From Apostichopus californicus (lineage: Eukaryota; Echinodermata; Holothuroidea; Aspidochirotida; Stichopodidae), in the NCBI GenBank assembly GCA_020650975.1, contig JAIPMN010014661.1:6815-42324 (forward strand): DNA of 35,510 bases. The letters run 5' to 3'. Numbering within the stretch: position 1 is the stretch's first letter; the number at the start of each line of letters is the position of its first letter. The position numbers and the translations under genes are program-made. The notes below the pieces were generated by a model. That model was not told where the DNA came from. It worked only from the letters and a program-made list of their open reading frames with translations, and did not search any database. This document shows positions 10,747 through 22,829 of this stretch, one piece after another.

Positions 10747-13700
10747 TTGCAACAAACCTGCAAGTATATGGGTACTCTGCTGTCAGAAATCGAATTTCTT
10801 GCTTTTCTCATCTTCACTGCTTCATGAAAGTCTCCAATAAACAACTTACCATTTTCGCCTATCTAATCTGGTATCCCAAGTAGGTTAATTGATAGCATAT
10901 AGCGTAGTGTACTTGAAGATTCCGCAAATGCAACATGCAAAGTAATTAAATAAAGTATTAGCTGGCCTTGAAGTTGAGATGTATATCAACCAATATTGCA
11001 CTACTCTGAAACCTACATGTCAGCATATCACTTCATCCAATATTCATGTTGCAGTGCACCAGAAACGGCCAGGGTCACTGGTGTCTTTGTTGTGTTTTTA
11101 TTACCATCCGCCGCAATCTTATTTGTTACACCTTAACGACCAGCACTGGAAAGGCCCAGTTAACGTTTCTTCCTGTCTTCATTTATACGATGATTACCTC
11201 GTTACTTCTTTTAACCTTCAGTGATTCACCCAAAAAAAATTTCACGACTTTTTTTGGTGTTCTTAAAAAAACGTGTGACGTTTCTTATGTGGAATATTCT
11301 GAGCCCATCATTTCATTTTATTGACATATCAGGTCGACATTTAGAGACTTTATGCCGGGTAAATATGATGGCTTCTTGACATAGTGTAGACACTGTCAAT
11401 CATGGATGTAGAGTACTTCACATTGGCATATCAATCCAATATTTTTTAAGTGTACGTCTAGTGATCTAATCTGACTTGTGTGGGGTTGCATGCTCATATA
11501 AATAGCTTTAAATTCTAAACAAATTAATAAAAATGGGATAACTAGAACAATTTAACAATAAAACAATTAAATCATATAAATAGTGTAAAAGTTCATGCAT
11601 ATTTGTGAATTTCATAACACCAACTCCTTTCAATAGTGTTGTAAGAAAGATGGCGTAATCACATTATTTTTCTTAACAGATGACTATGCTGCTATGGAAC
11701 AAGAATGCCAGGAACTAGGTTGACAGATTGGAGCCAAGGCTAAAAAACACAACAAAACTGCTGAAAGGGTAAAGACCAAGAGCAACAAAAGCCCAAAATG
11801 TCCGAAAAAATTCAACTTCAGTCAAAAGTCCTGGCCCAAAAAGCACTCTTCAAAGATTTGATAATTGCCAAAGGGAAACCAATAAGTCAGGCTACGACTT
11901 CAACCATCATGTCTTCACCCGGCAATTCTGTCATACCTTTACCCACAATGCCTTCAGCCGCCACACCTTCAACCGCCATACCTTCAACTACCGTCCTTTC
12001 ATCTTTAACTGGTCTTTCAACCATGCCAACCTCAACTAATACCATGTCTACCCTAACAACCTCTTCCTCGTCCCAGAGTTATTTCCATGCTGCTGTCGTC
12101 TTGCCGTCAACTGCCTTCTTGCCATCAATTACTTGAACTGTCACCAATGATTTCCCCTCTAATACTCTCACCACCTTGATAACTGTAACTCCTCCCAACC
12201 GACAGGCAATACATACGGACATTTTTTAGATGAACTGCAATATGCCCGTCATTGCCTTTACGCTGATACTAATGAAATTGACCGGTTCAGCATGCAGTCT
12301 CGAATGGTCGCCATGGAGGAAAAAAGGAAAAATTCAAGAACTCTATAGCAACATTAGAATGGGACAATCACACATTACGCACAAAGTTAAATACGCATGT
12401 GTGTGAAAGTACAGGAGGAGAATTTGCGCAAGTCCAAATTGGTAGGCATATATTTTCTTCATGTTTTTTACGTACAAAATCTTCAAGAAATTCAACCCTA
12501 AATTAACCATTGTTCACCAATTTAAAATTGAACTTTTCAGATATGATAATGGAGCAAAAGTCAAAACTTTATGGTTATGAATTAGGCATCATAATGATCA
12601 TGCTCGGTCAATTTGTACTACCTGTAGTTTAAATTTACTTCCATTATCTTCCATGTATTCTTCACTTGATTCCTAAGCAATTATCATCTCTCTGGCACAT
12701 ATGACCTTTCTCCTTGACAACGTCCCTAAACCCTTGTGCCCGCTCTGATCAACTGACCTCTCGATTGACCATACACTTCTCCGTTGCCCTATATATGACA
12801 ATCAATGAAAAAATCTTTCCTGTTGCTGGTCACTAGCGAAATTTTTCAAAAGCAACTCTGCAATCTCTATTCTGAAATTCCTCTATGACCGTAATCTCTT
12901 TTTCTTATTCTAACCCCTTTCATGCACCTTAAGTTGTATCACCTTCAACTAACAATGGCTGGCACGTATGACAGAAAATGTTGAGCTGCTGTTAAGCTCC
13001 AACAACATATGACCTTACATAAACTTTACCTAACCCTTTAAAACTTCTAAATTTGGGTTTGACTCTATTTTCAGATGTTAGTCCTGGAAAGATTAAGTTT
13101 CTGGTGAAACTTACCACAAATCTAAACAGGAAAAGTCAGGACACGTCACGTAGTTGGAAGAGCAGCAAAGGCCCTTCACCTCACACCATTACATGTACAA
13201 CACTTTCAGCCCTCCAAGCAACCACTTCACCAGCCGTCACACCTACCAACCCACTAGCCTCCCCACTTACGAACACAACAACCAACAACCCACCTGCTGC
13301 ATCACCTACCAATTTACCAGCAGAGCAGATTTATAACATTACAGAAGGTCTGCAGGACATGGACGATAAGGTTAGTATTGATAATTTTTTTCAATGCACC
13401 AATCTACCGTATCCTGTTGGTAAATTTTTATACATCTTGCTTTTCACAATGATACAATCATAGCCTGGACATAGTAGTCTACTCAGAATCCAAAGTCACT
13501 CATTTTGCCCTCCATAAACAGAAAACAAAAAACCCAAACAAGCATATTTAAAAACAGAAATTACCAAACACATTGGTGAAGTATGTGTTGGCTGGAAAAC
13601 AACAACCACAACATTTATTAGTGTCAAAACAGTAGTTTTCTCTTTCGTGCTTTCAGATGTCTGTGACGGCTGGGCTGTGCTTGGTAGGGTTTAAACTATT

Positions 13701-14053
13701 GGAAATGCAGTTAAACATACCTAAAATATTTTGAAACTTTCACTGCAGGCTTCATTTTTCGGATTACACTGATTAAGCCTGTAAATTTCATTCCCTAACG
13801 ATCAACTTTTTGTTATCGTTTCTTTCATAGAATATGGTTGAACTTGTGCCAGGCATGGGAGTCTTTATATTAATAGCCCATCGCACGCTAAGCCTCAGGG
13901 CAGGTTCTACACCAGAAAAGCTTATAAGGAAGTTGCTTGACAGCCTTTTTCTCGGTTGAGGAGCTAATGGACGGAAGTCCCGTTTTGCAGCGAACAAACT
14001 TGTTCAAACAACCACTACTGCACTTCATCCAAAGAAATTGACGACAATAAGGG

Positions 14054-15130
14054 GTATGTTGTAATAGAGAGATATTGAAAATTTCATGCCACTAAAACGT
14101 GCTTGCCTATAATCTTATTGCAGTATTTGAAGTATCACTATGTGTGACCCTTTAGTTTGAAATAACTCTGACCCATAGTTATAGCCACTGTCATGTCCCA
14201 GCTCTCACGTTTACCCATATTCTTCTTTACAGTCCACTCCACTCCTAGGACCCAACTGACGTTAACTTCACACTACTAACCTCCAGGGAATCATTTAAGC
14301 GGTATCGACAATTGAATTTTTCCTCGCAGTAACTGCGAACGAAAATTGCCATAATGTACAAGCAATTGATCGTGAAATTCGTCAAATACCACAAAACAAA
14401 TGATTTACGTAGGCCACAGCTTTCGATTGGCTAAAAATGTTCCGATTTTTTTTTATCATAAATAACAACTTACTTAATATATGTCAAACTATTTACTTGC
14501 ACGATCGAACCTAACGCTACTGGAAGTAATGCATCACAATCCGTATACATGTACCAGGCCTGTGCCGTACGTTCACATCATGTAGCTAGCTAGCCGTAAG
14601 CAAGTTACAACTTACTAGTTGTGCATATCAAGTTCTCATCTTTGTACTACGCATTTAGCTTTGGTTACTTTGAATGTGTTAGAAGGTGAAACTGTTTGGC
14701 ATTATTGGGGTAATGAGGAAGCCACAGCCAATACTCATATAATTATGTCAAACTTTCATTGATTAATAGGTCTGAAAGTCCAAATTAGGATAAATGTAGG
14801 CGTGTTTATCGGGCCGGGGAAAATAGATATCTATGAAATGCAGATGACAGGAAATAAAGTGTGTTTACTGATGTAATTGCATACGCTTTCATGGAGATTT
14901 ATATATTTTTCATCATACCAAAGCATGCCTTTGAAAACAAAAATAGTAAATACCTTTCAATATCTTGGTTCAGTCCTTTTTTCCTCGTAAAAAAAGGGGT
15001 ATGTACTGTGTGTCATTGCGGATGTCACTTCTTGGCACGTTCGACTCTTGTACTTTAAAGTGCTGTTAAACCCTTTGACTCCAACACTTATGTCTATATT
15101 GATGAATTATTTCTTTTGTTGTTTTTGCAG
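14054..15130. other. Fourth intron of the BEN relic
   Basis: Runs from donor gtatgt at 14054 to an acceptor ending tttttgcag at 15130. No exon or recognisable repeat was seen inside. Confidence 0.55.
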
Positions 15131-15259
15131 AATTTGTGCTCAAGAAGTTCAGCAATAAAGGGGAACCGCCATTTAAAAATTCCAAATTTAATGCTGTGGT
15201 CAATTCCAAATGTGCCGATATAAGGAGAAGAGGCCAGAAAAGAAATGAACTTTAAATAT

Positions 15260-15625
15260 TTAGTAATTACTAGTTAAATGCATGTATGTTTGTAGTTTTA
15301 TTTTAGTATACATTAGTTGTTATTATATACATTACAGCAAAAAGCCTTCATATATACTGCCAGTCCAAATTTACGATATATTTGTACACTTTTGTTTCTT
15401 TACTTTACTTATGTGATCTGCTGTTCATCATGCAACCTTATTATTTATGTTAGTGATTAGTAGTTAAATGCATGCATGTTCGTATTGGTTTTTTAGTATA
15501 CACTAGTTGTTATTATAAACATTATAGCAAAAAGCCTTGATTTATGCCCATCCAAATTTCCAATATATTTTTACACTTTTCTAGTTCACTTATGTGATCT
15601 GTTTTTCATTATGCCCCCTTTTGAA
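15260..15625. repeat. Two-copy tandem duplication of about 190 bases
   Basis: The block from about 15260 to 15450 is repeated, diverged, at about 15451-15625. Shared landmarks in the same order are AGTTAAATGCATG, TTTTAGTATACA, AGCAAAAAGCCTT, the CCAAATTT word and TTATGTGATCTG. It lies directly downstream of the BEN stop codon. Confidence 0.8.
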
Positions 15626-15829
15626 ATTTGTTTTAATACTATTTCCATTCTGTCTGGCACCTACAGTATGACAGGACATGTCAATTACGAACAACAACTT
15701 AAATCATGTTTGTTAATCTAATTTTTTTTTCATACTATAGGTACAGTTCCCATATCAACAACCGTCCCAACTGCAATGCGGTATATATACATGGCTTGCT
15801 TGGTTTTTATTTAGCCTGCCTGTTGCATA

Positions 15830-16211
15830 CATGCTGAAGCATTGTGTACCATGCAGAAGCATGATGTGCCATGCTCAAGCATGGCGTATCTACTCCAGCA
15901 AGATGCTCCATGCTAAAGCTCACCTACCCAAGCATGGTACACCATGCTCAAGCATGGTATACCATACTCAAGCATGAAAACGTTCCAATTCCAGGCAAGT
16001 TCCATGCAAGCCATGCTATTAAAAAGCACGGCATGCCGCGCTTCGACCATGCTTTTGAATAAGCATGGCATGCCGCGCTTCCACCATGCTGTATTATTAA
16101 TAAGCATGGTGTGCCGTGCTTCTAAGCATGGTGTGCCATGCTTCCAACATGCTTTCACCATGCTTAAATAAGCATGAAAGTGTTCCAATTCCATGCAACT
16201 TCCATGCAAGT
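15830..16211. repeat. Cluster of CATGCTT-type palindromes with a 40-base direct repeat
   Basis: Self-complementary units of the form AAGCATGGYRTGCCRYGCTT recur about every 20-60 bases, for example AAGCATGGCATGCCGCGCTT near 16052-16083. A longer direct repeat beginning AAGCATGAAA and containing GTTCCAATTCCA lies at about 15971-16012 and again at about 16171-16211. Open frames on both strands here are products of the repeat, not genes. The single strand could fold into many alternative hairpins. Confidence 0.85.
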
Positions 16212-16958
16212 GGCTAGCATGTTATTGCATGTCATTTCTGTAAGCGTTGGTAAAATGATATACTAAAAGGGACATTAACAAATTTAATGGTACCTCATTT
16301 GCCCCGGTGGCACTTTTCCTCACTGAGACTTGAAGTTATATATTTTAGTTATTTTGGCGAATAAGAAAGAACCACTGGGAGGCATTCCTCTATATTATTC
16401 CCATTATGCACATACAAACTGAAGGAATATTAATTGCCTATTTCTTTGCCTGTGTGGATCCTGTAATCACACCTTTATCTTTATCTTTGTTTACATGCAA
16501 GCAGATTGTTTTGATATTCAATTTACTGGTAAGCTGTTGGGCATGCCCTGAATGACACCCATATAGCAAATTGTAATGCAAACAAAAGTAATCACTCTAA
16601 ATGTTTTGATGAAAATTTATCATTTTCTCGCACTATGTGTATTAACCGAAAATTTGGAATGAAGAACATGATTCCGAAATTTTGACTGTACAATATAAAT
16701 CAATACTGAGAGTGATAACTTGAAGGCAAACTACGACTAACAGTTTTAGCATGCTAAACATTGAGGCCAATTCTCATTGACATGTGACAAAAATACAATC
16801 ATGCATGGCTCTTCTGCTGTTGGTTTTTGTAATGCTGTGCAAAAGTTGTGTTGAATTTGATACCAAAAAAGTTAATGACCAGCTCCATGGAATGGAAATT
16901 TCTAATACTCAATACAACATTCTGAAATGACTTTCAAACAAGCACTATGACTGCTTAC
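16212..16958. other. Non-coding stretch below the kinase exon
   Basis: The kinase gene should continue here on the minus strand with a DFG-containing exon, but no such exon could be read. No other gene or clear repeat was seen. Confidence 0.5.
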
Positions 16959-17437
16959 CTAAGAGAACATTACTTGGTTTCAAGTCCCGGTGGAGAATGT
17001 TCAGTTGATGCAATTCTGCAATGCCGAGCATAAGTTGGTAAGTTAGAGATGCTCTTTTGTTTGCTGTGAGCTGAGGTCTTAATGGGTTCCCCTTGTTTTC
17101 AATTATTTCCTCTAAGTTGTATTCACAAAGGGGTGAAGCTAAATAGAGAAAGTCATCATCTTCTTCCGAAAGTGTGTTTCTTAACAAATGCTTTGATCCG
17201 TGCATGCCCTCATTAAGCACTTCATTCACATTTTCTTCCATACAGTGAGTGTCCTGGTTCAGTCTTTTGATTGGTACAGGCCATTGCTCATCTACCAGTC
17301 CAATGAAAATTTGAGCGCCATTGCTACCATCAGCAATTTTGAACTGCATGCTGAAAGAAAGTCGCCCAATTGACTTCACACGAACTCCAGAGTCTGTTTA
17401 GGAGCTGCTTTAACCGATGAGCCCATCGCTGTTGGTT
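16959..17437 (-). pseudogene. IRE1/RNase L-like protein kinase, N-lobe fragment
   Basis: One minus-strand exon runs from an acceptor (tctttattag) at 17438 to a donor gtaagc at 16958. It reads VKSIGRLSFSMQF, a glycine-containing GAQIFIGL loop region, PIKRLN (ATP-site Lys), FLYLASPLCEYNLEEII, ASLTYQLMLGIAELHQLN and ILHRDLKPSNVLLG (catalytic loop with Asp). The F-x-YLA-x-x-LC-x-x-x-L pattern and the HRDLKPSN loop are characteristic of the IRE1/RNase L kinase family. The exon ends just after the HRD loop. The DFG and KEN nuclease exons that should follow were not found below 16958. The first about 50 bases are readable only in another frame (PTAMGSSVKAAPKQTLEF), so a one-base frameshift near 17387 is likely. 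The SET exons lie upstream on the same strand; whether they ever formed one gene is unknown. Confidence 0.72.
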
Positions 17438-17639
17438 CTAATAAAGAACAAAAATAAGAAAACACTGACTTCAAAGAAATTGAATGCTGAACCTAGTTAG
17501 CACTCAATAACATGAGAAATCGAATATTGAAAGTATTCAATGAAATAGACATACAAGGAGGACTGTATCAAATAACCCTCAGCTAGTTACAGCCATTCAT
17601 CAAGAAAAGTGCAGTACAATGTGTAATGTTTAAGAGAAT

Positions 17640-18330
17640 GACCAACAGATTTGAAACAATGCAAAGATCGGAAGCCACCGTCAAACATAGAACCATCTTA
17701 AGGGTTAGGCCTTTACTTCGAGGCAATAATTAAAAATTAACATGACAGGTTAGACACAATGAAGCATGACCATCTTAGGAGTAAGACCACCTTCCACCAT
17801 CAAACAGAGGACTATCGAAATGTTAAGACCTATACTTGGCATTTATGAGGCTATGATTAAACGTCCCAGACTGGGAAAAATTCAACCATTTTTTATGCCA
17901 AATAAAGACATTTTTTGTGCTATTTGCTAATTTGGTGGTAATTGCTTGGCTTGGGGGGATGCTGTACAGAACATTATGAAAAATGTTTCCTTCAACTACC
18001 TATCTTCCTTTAAGAGACCTGTACATGCTAATTAGGTAAACACTATACACTCAGGGGGTCATGATTTTAAAAAGTAACTGTAACAGACAGGTTATAATCC
18101 ACCCTCAAACACAGGACCATGGTAAGGGTAATAAGGTATACACTATACCACTAAGGTGGACATGATTTAAAAAGGTAACTGTAAAAGACAGGTTAGAATC
18201 CAGCCTCAAACACAGGACCATGGTAAGGGTAATTAGGTATACCATACATTCAGGTGGTCATGAAAAGTAACTGTAACAGAGAGGTAAGAATCCACCCCCA
18301 AACACTGGACCATCATTAAAGGTGTTTGTT
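17640..18330. repeat. Tandem array of about 100-base units
   Basis: At least three good copies start near 18057, 18158 and 18257 (about 101 bases apart). They share CATGATTTAAAAA, GTAACTGTAA, ACAGGTTA and CAAACACAGGACCATGGTAA. More diverged units, recognisable by CATCAAACA and GACCATCTTA words, extend back to about 17640. It is a minisatellite between the kinase exon and the SET exons. Confidence 0.8.
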
Positions 18331-19309
18331 ATCTAACTACCACAGACATCCTGAAGTAATCAGTAATTTTTAAGTCCACGGTGTACAAACCAAGGATCAT
18401 CTTGAAGGTGTATACTTGAAAATATAGCAGGCTGATGAATAAACTTCAACACATTCGAATCCATGCTCAACAATGTCCCCATCCCAATAAAGTTCGCTAT
18501 ACAAACACAGGCAGAAGTATGTACACTACAGTGTAATGTTGACAGTATATTGAAGATTCATATGTCTAGTAGAAAAACATTTGTTACTCACCTGAAATGG
18601 TTTAATATTATCTCTTTAGACTCTTTCATGCATTGTTTCATCTCCATTCCTTGATTCTTTGCCACGCTGTTTCTTTTCTATTCTTGGCTTCATTGATTGA
18701 AACCTTAATTAAAGTAATAAACACCATTAAGCGACATGATTGAGACCAAGGGCACCGTGGCATCATGATTGGGACAGTCAATCAAGAAAAAAGCAAGGAT
18801 TTTGTGAACTAGGCTAAAGAAAGGTTTTGATTTTTCAACCCGAAAATTAATAAACATGCCAGCATTTACAAATAAGAGAAGATCCCCCTTGTCATAATCA
18901 TTTCATGGTTATGGTATTGGGCCATTCAGTGCAATTTTTAAGATAATCAGGTCACACTTCCAGAGACTATATATATATATATACTAGTTCTTTGTTTGGA
19001 AGTTTGTTCAAATTCAGATGATGCACATTAAGAAAGATGTGCAAAATCAGTTCGTTTACTGTGCACATATACTGTATACATGTGCAACATTAAAAGTACA
19101 CAAACTACCTTTAAATATGTTTATTACAGCTAGATAAGAACTTGAACGTGTTTGTATACATCCAACTTCAACAGATAAGTGTAAAATAAGACTTTTCACA
19201 TCCATCCATAACTTTGTCCAAGACTGATCTCTTTTCATTTAGGAAAACTACTCAAACTGTAGTTTTGATTGGTACAGTATATGACATTGTAGGAGTGAGT
19301 ACTACGCAC
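18331..19309. other. Non-coding stretch between SET and kinase exons
   Basis: No supported exon. It contains a short TA repeat at about 18969-18982. If the SET and kinase exons ever belonged to one gene this would be intron, but direct joining of the exon at 19310 to the one at 17437 does not preserve frame. Confidence 0.5.
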
Positions 19310-19813
19310 CTTAGACTGTTGCTGCAGCCATGGTAGGTGTTTGACTCCATACTTGTATAGCAGCTCTTCCCCTTCTTGAATATCACAGAGTGCAAAGAAA
19401 CACAATGCAGGAGTGCCTTCAATGTCAAATACATTTAGCTTAACGTTCAATTCATCTTTCTGGCCATGGTTCACCAAGCGGCCAAATGTTGGTCCAATAC
19501 TTCGTTCTTCTGAAGCATCAATACTGTGAAAACGAAAGCATATTTAGAAAACATAAAGAAATCTTGCGATAAAAATGACATTAGCAGCAGTATAACATGC
19601 CAACACTTCGCTATTAAACAAGTTACCTATATAACTACAGGAATCAATGAATGTTTTACTCACCAGAATTCCTGTCCTTTGGATTTGAAGAAAAATCTGA
19701 ATCCAGTAAAAAGTTTTGGCTGTAGTATATCTCCTCCCCTGTGAGCAGTTTCCCACAGTACTCGAGCAGAAAGTCTCCCTTTTCGAAATTTTGACTTGCA
19801 AATACGCCTCTTC

Positions 19814-20750
19814 CTAAACCACAAAGCAAAGGTAAAGAGCAAGTACAAGTTTTCATTGAAAGTGACTTAGTTGCAACAGTGCAAACTTGTGTAAGTCTTC
19901 ATGTAACTGAAATAACTATATTTAAATCTACACCTGTTTTACCACAACAAGAATACCATTACATCCAGGTATGTGAAAATTATTACCATAATGTAGCCTA
20001 TTATGAAAGCCCAGAGGATCCTGCACAAGACAAGAAACTTTCAAGGAACACTAAATGAAGTACTGAGCTGCATCCATAGATGAGATGCATGGAATTATCA
20101 TTTTCTTTCAACAAATGGAACGTTCTTCTGTAAAGGAAGCTTTATTTTACCTCACTATACCATGATGCAATTATGCATAGAGATTTCCCATCAGGGTAGT
20201 TCGATGGTTATAAGGAAGTACACTTCAAGCATACAAGCCAAGAGAATTATATGAACATTTATGAAGTAAATTCATGTATCCTTTCAAGCATTTGAAACTA
20301 GCGAATAAACTGGTCATTCACTTTTCTGTTAGTGAGCAACAATAGCTTGTTACTGGATATTGGCAGAGAATTTATTTTTTAAACCATATTGTGCCAACTG
20401 AGGTCACAAAATGGTCAGTCACATTTGTGATGTGTTATGAAAGTGGCTTTTTGCATACAAATTCATTGCATAACTTCTCGTTTCTTCACAGGGCTAAAGA
20501 ACATTACTTCTCATGTTAGTGCCTAAATATCATTCAAACAACACATTTAACTGAAATATTCCACCTCTAACAGGTCATGTGTGAGACATTGTTCGGTCAA
20601 GGTGTGAAATATATATTTCCATGCACAAGGCTTAATAACACATTTTCTGTTGTAAATATTGCTTATTTGAACTTGATCAAAGCAGAGAACTAGTCCTTTT
20701 TACTAAGAATTAACGATGAAACAGTGGGTATTGCCAGACAATTTCAATAA
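19814..20750. other. SET intron, 3' portion
   Basis: AT-rich sequence with no supported exon. It lies between the acceptor of SET exon 2 (at 19814-19815) and a G-rich tract starting near 20751. Confidence 0.5.
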
Positions 20751-20801
20751 AGGGGGAGAGGGGGGAGGAGGTCCAGGAGATGGGTGGCATGGGGGTGGTG
20801 G
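20751..20801 (+). other. G-rich tract, possible quadruplex former
   Basis: Successive runs of three to six G separated by one to about ten bases over about 50 bases (for example GGGGGAGAGGGGGGAGGAGG). Such spacing can form G-quadruplex DNA on the plus strand. Other G or C runs lie near 3609-3626, 7351-7380, 24840-24860, 31806-31817 and 33541-33565. Confidence 0.55.
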
Positions 20802-20844
20802 ATCGCCGTATGTGACATGACAATTTCCCAACTACTGTAACTGT

Positions 20845-21360
20845 AGCAAACTTAACAATGGTTTTTTTAATCAATATTGTTATTTACAACACCGTAATCT
20901 CAGAAGAGGGGGTTGTTTGGGGTGTCTCATTATTCCTTTATGTATCTAAGCAGTGGGTCTGAGTATAACATTGTGTTCAAGGAGAGTTGTTTGTATACAT
21001 GTCCCTTTAGCCAAACCTTCATACTGTATTAATTGTGTGTTAATTGTGTATCATTCAGGTTTTTACTCAGACGACTTCAGCCTTGACTGTAATGTATTGT
21101 GTGTGAATACATGTAACGTAGAGTAATTAAACTTTGAAAGATTCATTTTTCCACACCCTGAAACAATCAGGCCATGGATTTTATTCGATGTGCATAAGAA
21201 ATCTGTAACAAGTTTCCAACCCATTATGATTATAGGTCTATCACTAGGTAATAGTGTCTTATTTGGCCTGACCTTTACTATGAAGTAAAGTTAAGTTGCA
21301 ACATGCACCATTTCATGTTGTCTGTACAACAGTCCAATGACCATGGCACTATATTGATAT
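20845..21360. repeat. Diverged direct duplication, copy 1
   Basis: Shares ordered words with about 22830-23945: TTTATGTA-CTAAGCAG, CAAGGAGAGTTGTTT, AGCCAAACCT, GCCTTGACTG, GTGAATACATGT, CCACA-CCTGAAACAA and the final CAACAG-CTAAT/CAATG-ACCATGGCA. This copy is about 500 bases shorter in the middle than copy 2. It ends directly before the retrotransposon fragment. Confidence 0.7.
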
Positions 21361-21377
21361 CTTACCACTTTCTTTTC

Positions 21378-21960
21378 AGAACTTGGAGAAATGGCATGGC
21401 AGAGAAAAGGATGCAGATTGCAAAGGCTTTGCTAATGAAGGCAAAGGAGAGTGGATAATATCTATACCTAGCTTTATTAGACAACAGGAATACACCAAGA
21501 GATAATATTGTCGGATGACCTGTACAACGACTGTTTGAACGAAGGACAAAGACCCTACTTCCAAAAACTGAAGATTTACTCAAACCGCAAACACTGAAGC
21601 CAGAGACAGTACACAAGACTAGTAGAGAAGAGACAAACACAAAAAACACGTTATGACCGACTGACAAAGAAATTACGAGAACTGCAACCTGGAGATAATG
21701 TTCGCCTACAGACTGACAAAGGTTGGAAACCAGACAATATTGTATGAAAGGCTGACTAGCCCAGATCATACTATGTAGAGAAGCTGAAGGTGTACAGTAA
21801 AGGCATGTACGTAAAACTGGAGAAATGTTTAGTTATGACATACATGATGACCATGACATAGTTAATTCTGACAATGAACTAACCTCTCCAGAGCCAAAAA
21901 ACCACCAACACTGAAGCTCAAAGAAGCATTTGAGCAAAGACAAACCACGTTGCACAGTGA
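21378..21960 (+). pseudogene. Ty3/Gypsy-type retrotransposon integrase C-terminus, degenerate
   Basis: The plus-strand frame reads NGMAEKRMQIAKALL, YLALLDNRNTP and PVQRLFERRTKTLLP. After a frame change near 21620 it reads QKTRYDRLTKKLRELQPGDN, GWKP and PRSYYVE. This order is typical of the end of Ty3/Gypsy-type pol: the integrase core end with NG-x-AE and DYRNTP-like motifs, followed by the GDxVR C-terminal domain. Stops interrupt it at 21456-21458, 21516-21518, 21745-21747 and 21757-21759. Everything upstream in pol and gag is missing, so the element is 5'-truncated or was deleted. It is followed by a polypurine tract and an LTR. Confidence 0.8.
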
Positions 21961-22096
21961 CTATAAAATGTGACCAAAGGATTTAATTATTTTTGCAGTG
22001 AAGCGGTAGTAATTTTGTAACCTACAACCAGTAGTCAAATCTTTGCTACAGATTGATTTTATAGTTATGCACTGTTTTTTGCCAGTTTGTTAAACT

Positions 22097-22108
22097 GAAA
22101 AGGGGAGA
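22097..22108 (+). other. Polypurine tract of the retrotransposon
   Basis: A run of purines (AAAAGGGGAGA) lies immediately before the TG that opens the LTR, the usual primer site for plus-strand synthesis in LTR retrotransposons. Confidence 0.7.
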
Positions 22109-22374
22109 TGTAACATATTGTACCCATTCGACAGTATTGTACTTTACACCACCCTTTAGCAACCACAATATGTTCTGTTATTGTAACCACCAACCTACCC
22201 TAAGAAGCATGGGTTCTGGTCACTGTTAGGAATGTTTGTATATAACATATGACGCATGTTAGTAGAAGTAGTTAAGAAAAATGAGTGTGTTATAATGAGA
22301 CACTCTGAATACAAAAGTCAAAGCATTAACAACTCTTTGAATCAACTCTTGTCTCTATCATCAAGAATATTACA
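22109..22374 (+). mobile_element. 3' LTR of a Ty3/Gypsy-type retrotransposon
   Basis: About 266 bases opening TGTAACATATTG and closing AATATTACA, so the ends form the short TGTAA...TTACA inverted repeat expected of an LTR. A TATA-like TGTATATAAC lies near 22237. No matching 5' LTR was seen, so the target-site duplication cannot be tested; the five bases after it are ATGCT. Confidence 0.7.
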
Positions 22375-22829
22375 ATGCTGATAATAAAAATACAGCATTA
22401 AAGTTTATTGCAACAGCTACTATTAACCATTGTCGGTGACATGTCTCAACAAAAAAGTGGAAAACTTTCTACTAATACTATCATACTAAATAGCTACAGG
22501 AGGGAATTGACCTGAATGAGATATACAGCCATCATGTACATTCACTTAGGTTGTCAGAGAACAATTTAGAGAGTAAACACCTCCAGGAACGTATTTTTAT
22601 AAAACTCATATATTTATAGCATGCTATCATTTGGGACCTATACAGACTACCTTTAACTTAAACCGGTCACGTGTCCGGCCACATATGTTACATTGTATCC
22701 ATGCACATACACAGTGTTCATTGTAAATGTTTCCTTGTTTAAATCTCAATGTTTCCAGGAGCATGGGGTGTGCCTGGTTGAACGTGTGGCATCAGCATAT
22801 CAGTGAATGCCACCGTTCCCAACCAAATT
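22375..22829. other. SET intron between the LTR and duplication copy 2
   Basis: No gene or clear repeat recognised in this AT-rich stretch. Confidence 0.45.

Larger units (their letters stand above)
9675..15255 (+). pseudogene. Degenerate BEN-domain gene, five exons
   Basis: Exons read at 9675-9852, 11680-12441, 13075-13370, 13831-14053 and 15131-15255. Exon 1 starts MDFCHKQQKEPKKN and contains VYWTEEARASVAPISSI and GGETLVKWGKKYPA. Exon 2 has a basic segment (AKAKKHNKTAERVK), a Ser/Thr/Pro-rich linker (about 11900-12130) and a charged FLDELQYARHCLYADTNEID stretch. Exon 3 is again Ser/Thr/Pro-rich. Exon 4 is the BEN core, with VELVPGMGVFI, TPEKLIRKLLDSLF and ALHPKKLTTIR. Exon 5 closes it (EFVLKKFSNKG, NSKCADIRRR). 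BEN domains bind DNA or mediate chromatin contacts, so a nuclear protein is expected. The copy is broken: TGA at 11721-11723, a frame change before 11798, TAG at 12346-12348 and TGA at 13957-13959. Exons 3-4-5 join in phase. The exon 2-3 junction is off by one base in my reading. Confidence 0.78.

Noticed and set aside
15871..16209. Open frames on both strands in the palindrome cluster
   Set aside because: They are translations of the CATGCTT repeat and its complement, with repetitive HGMPC/KHG-type peptides.
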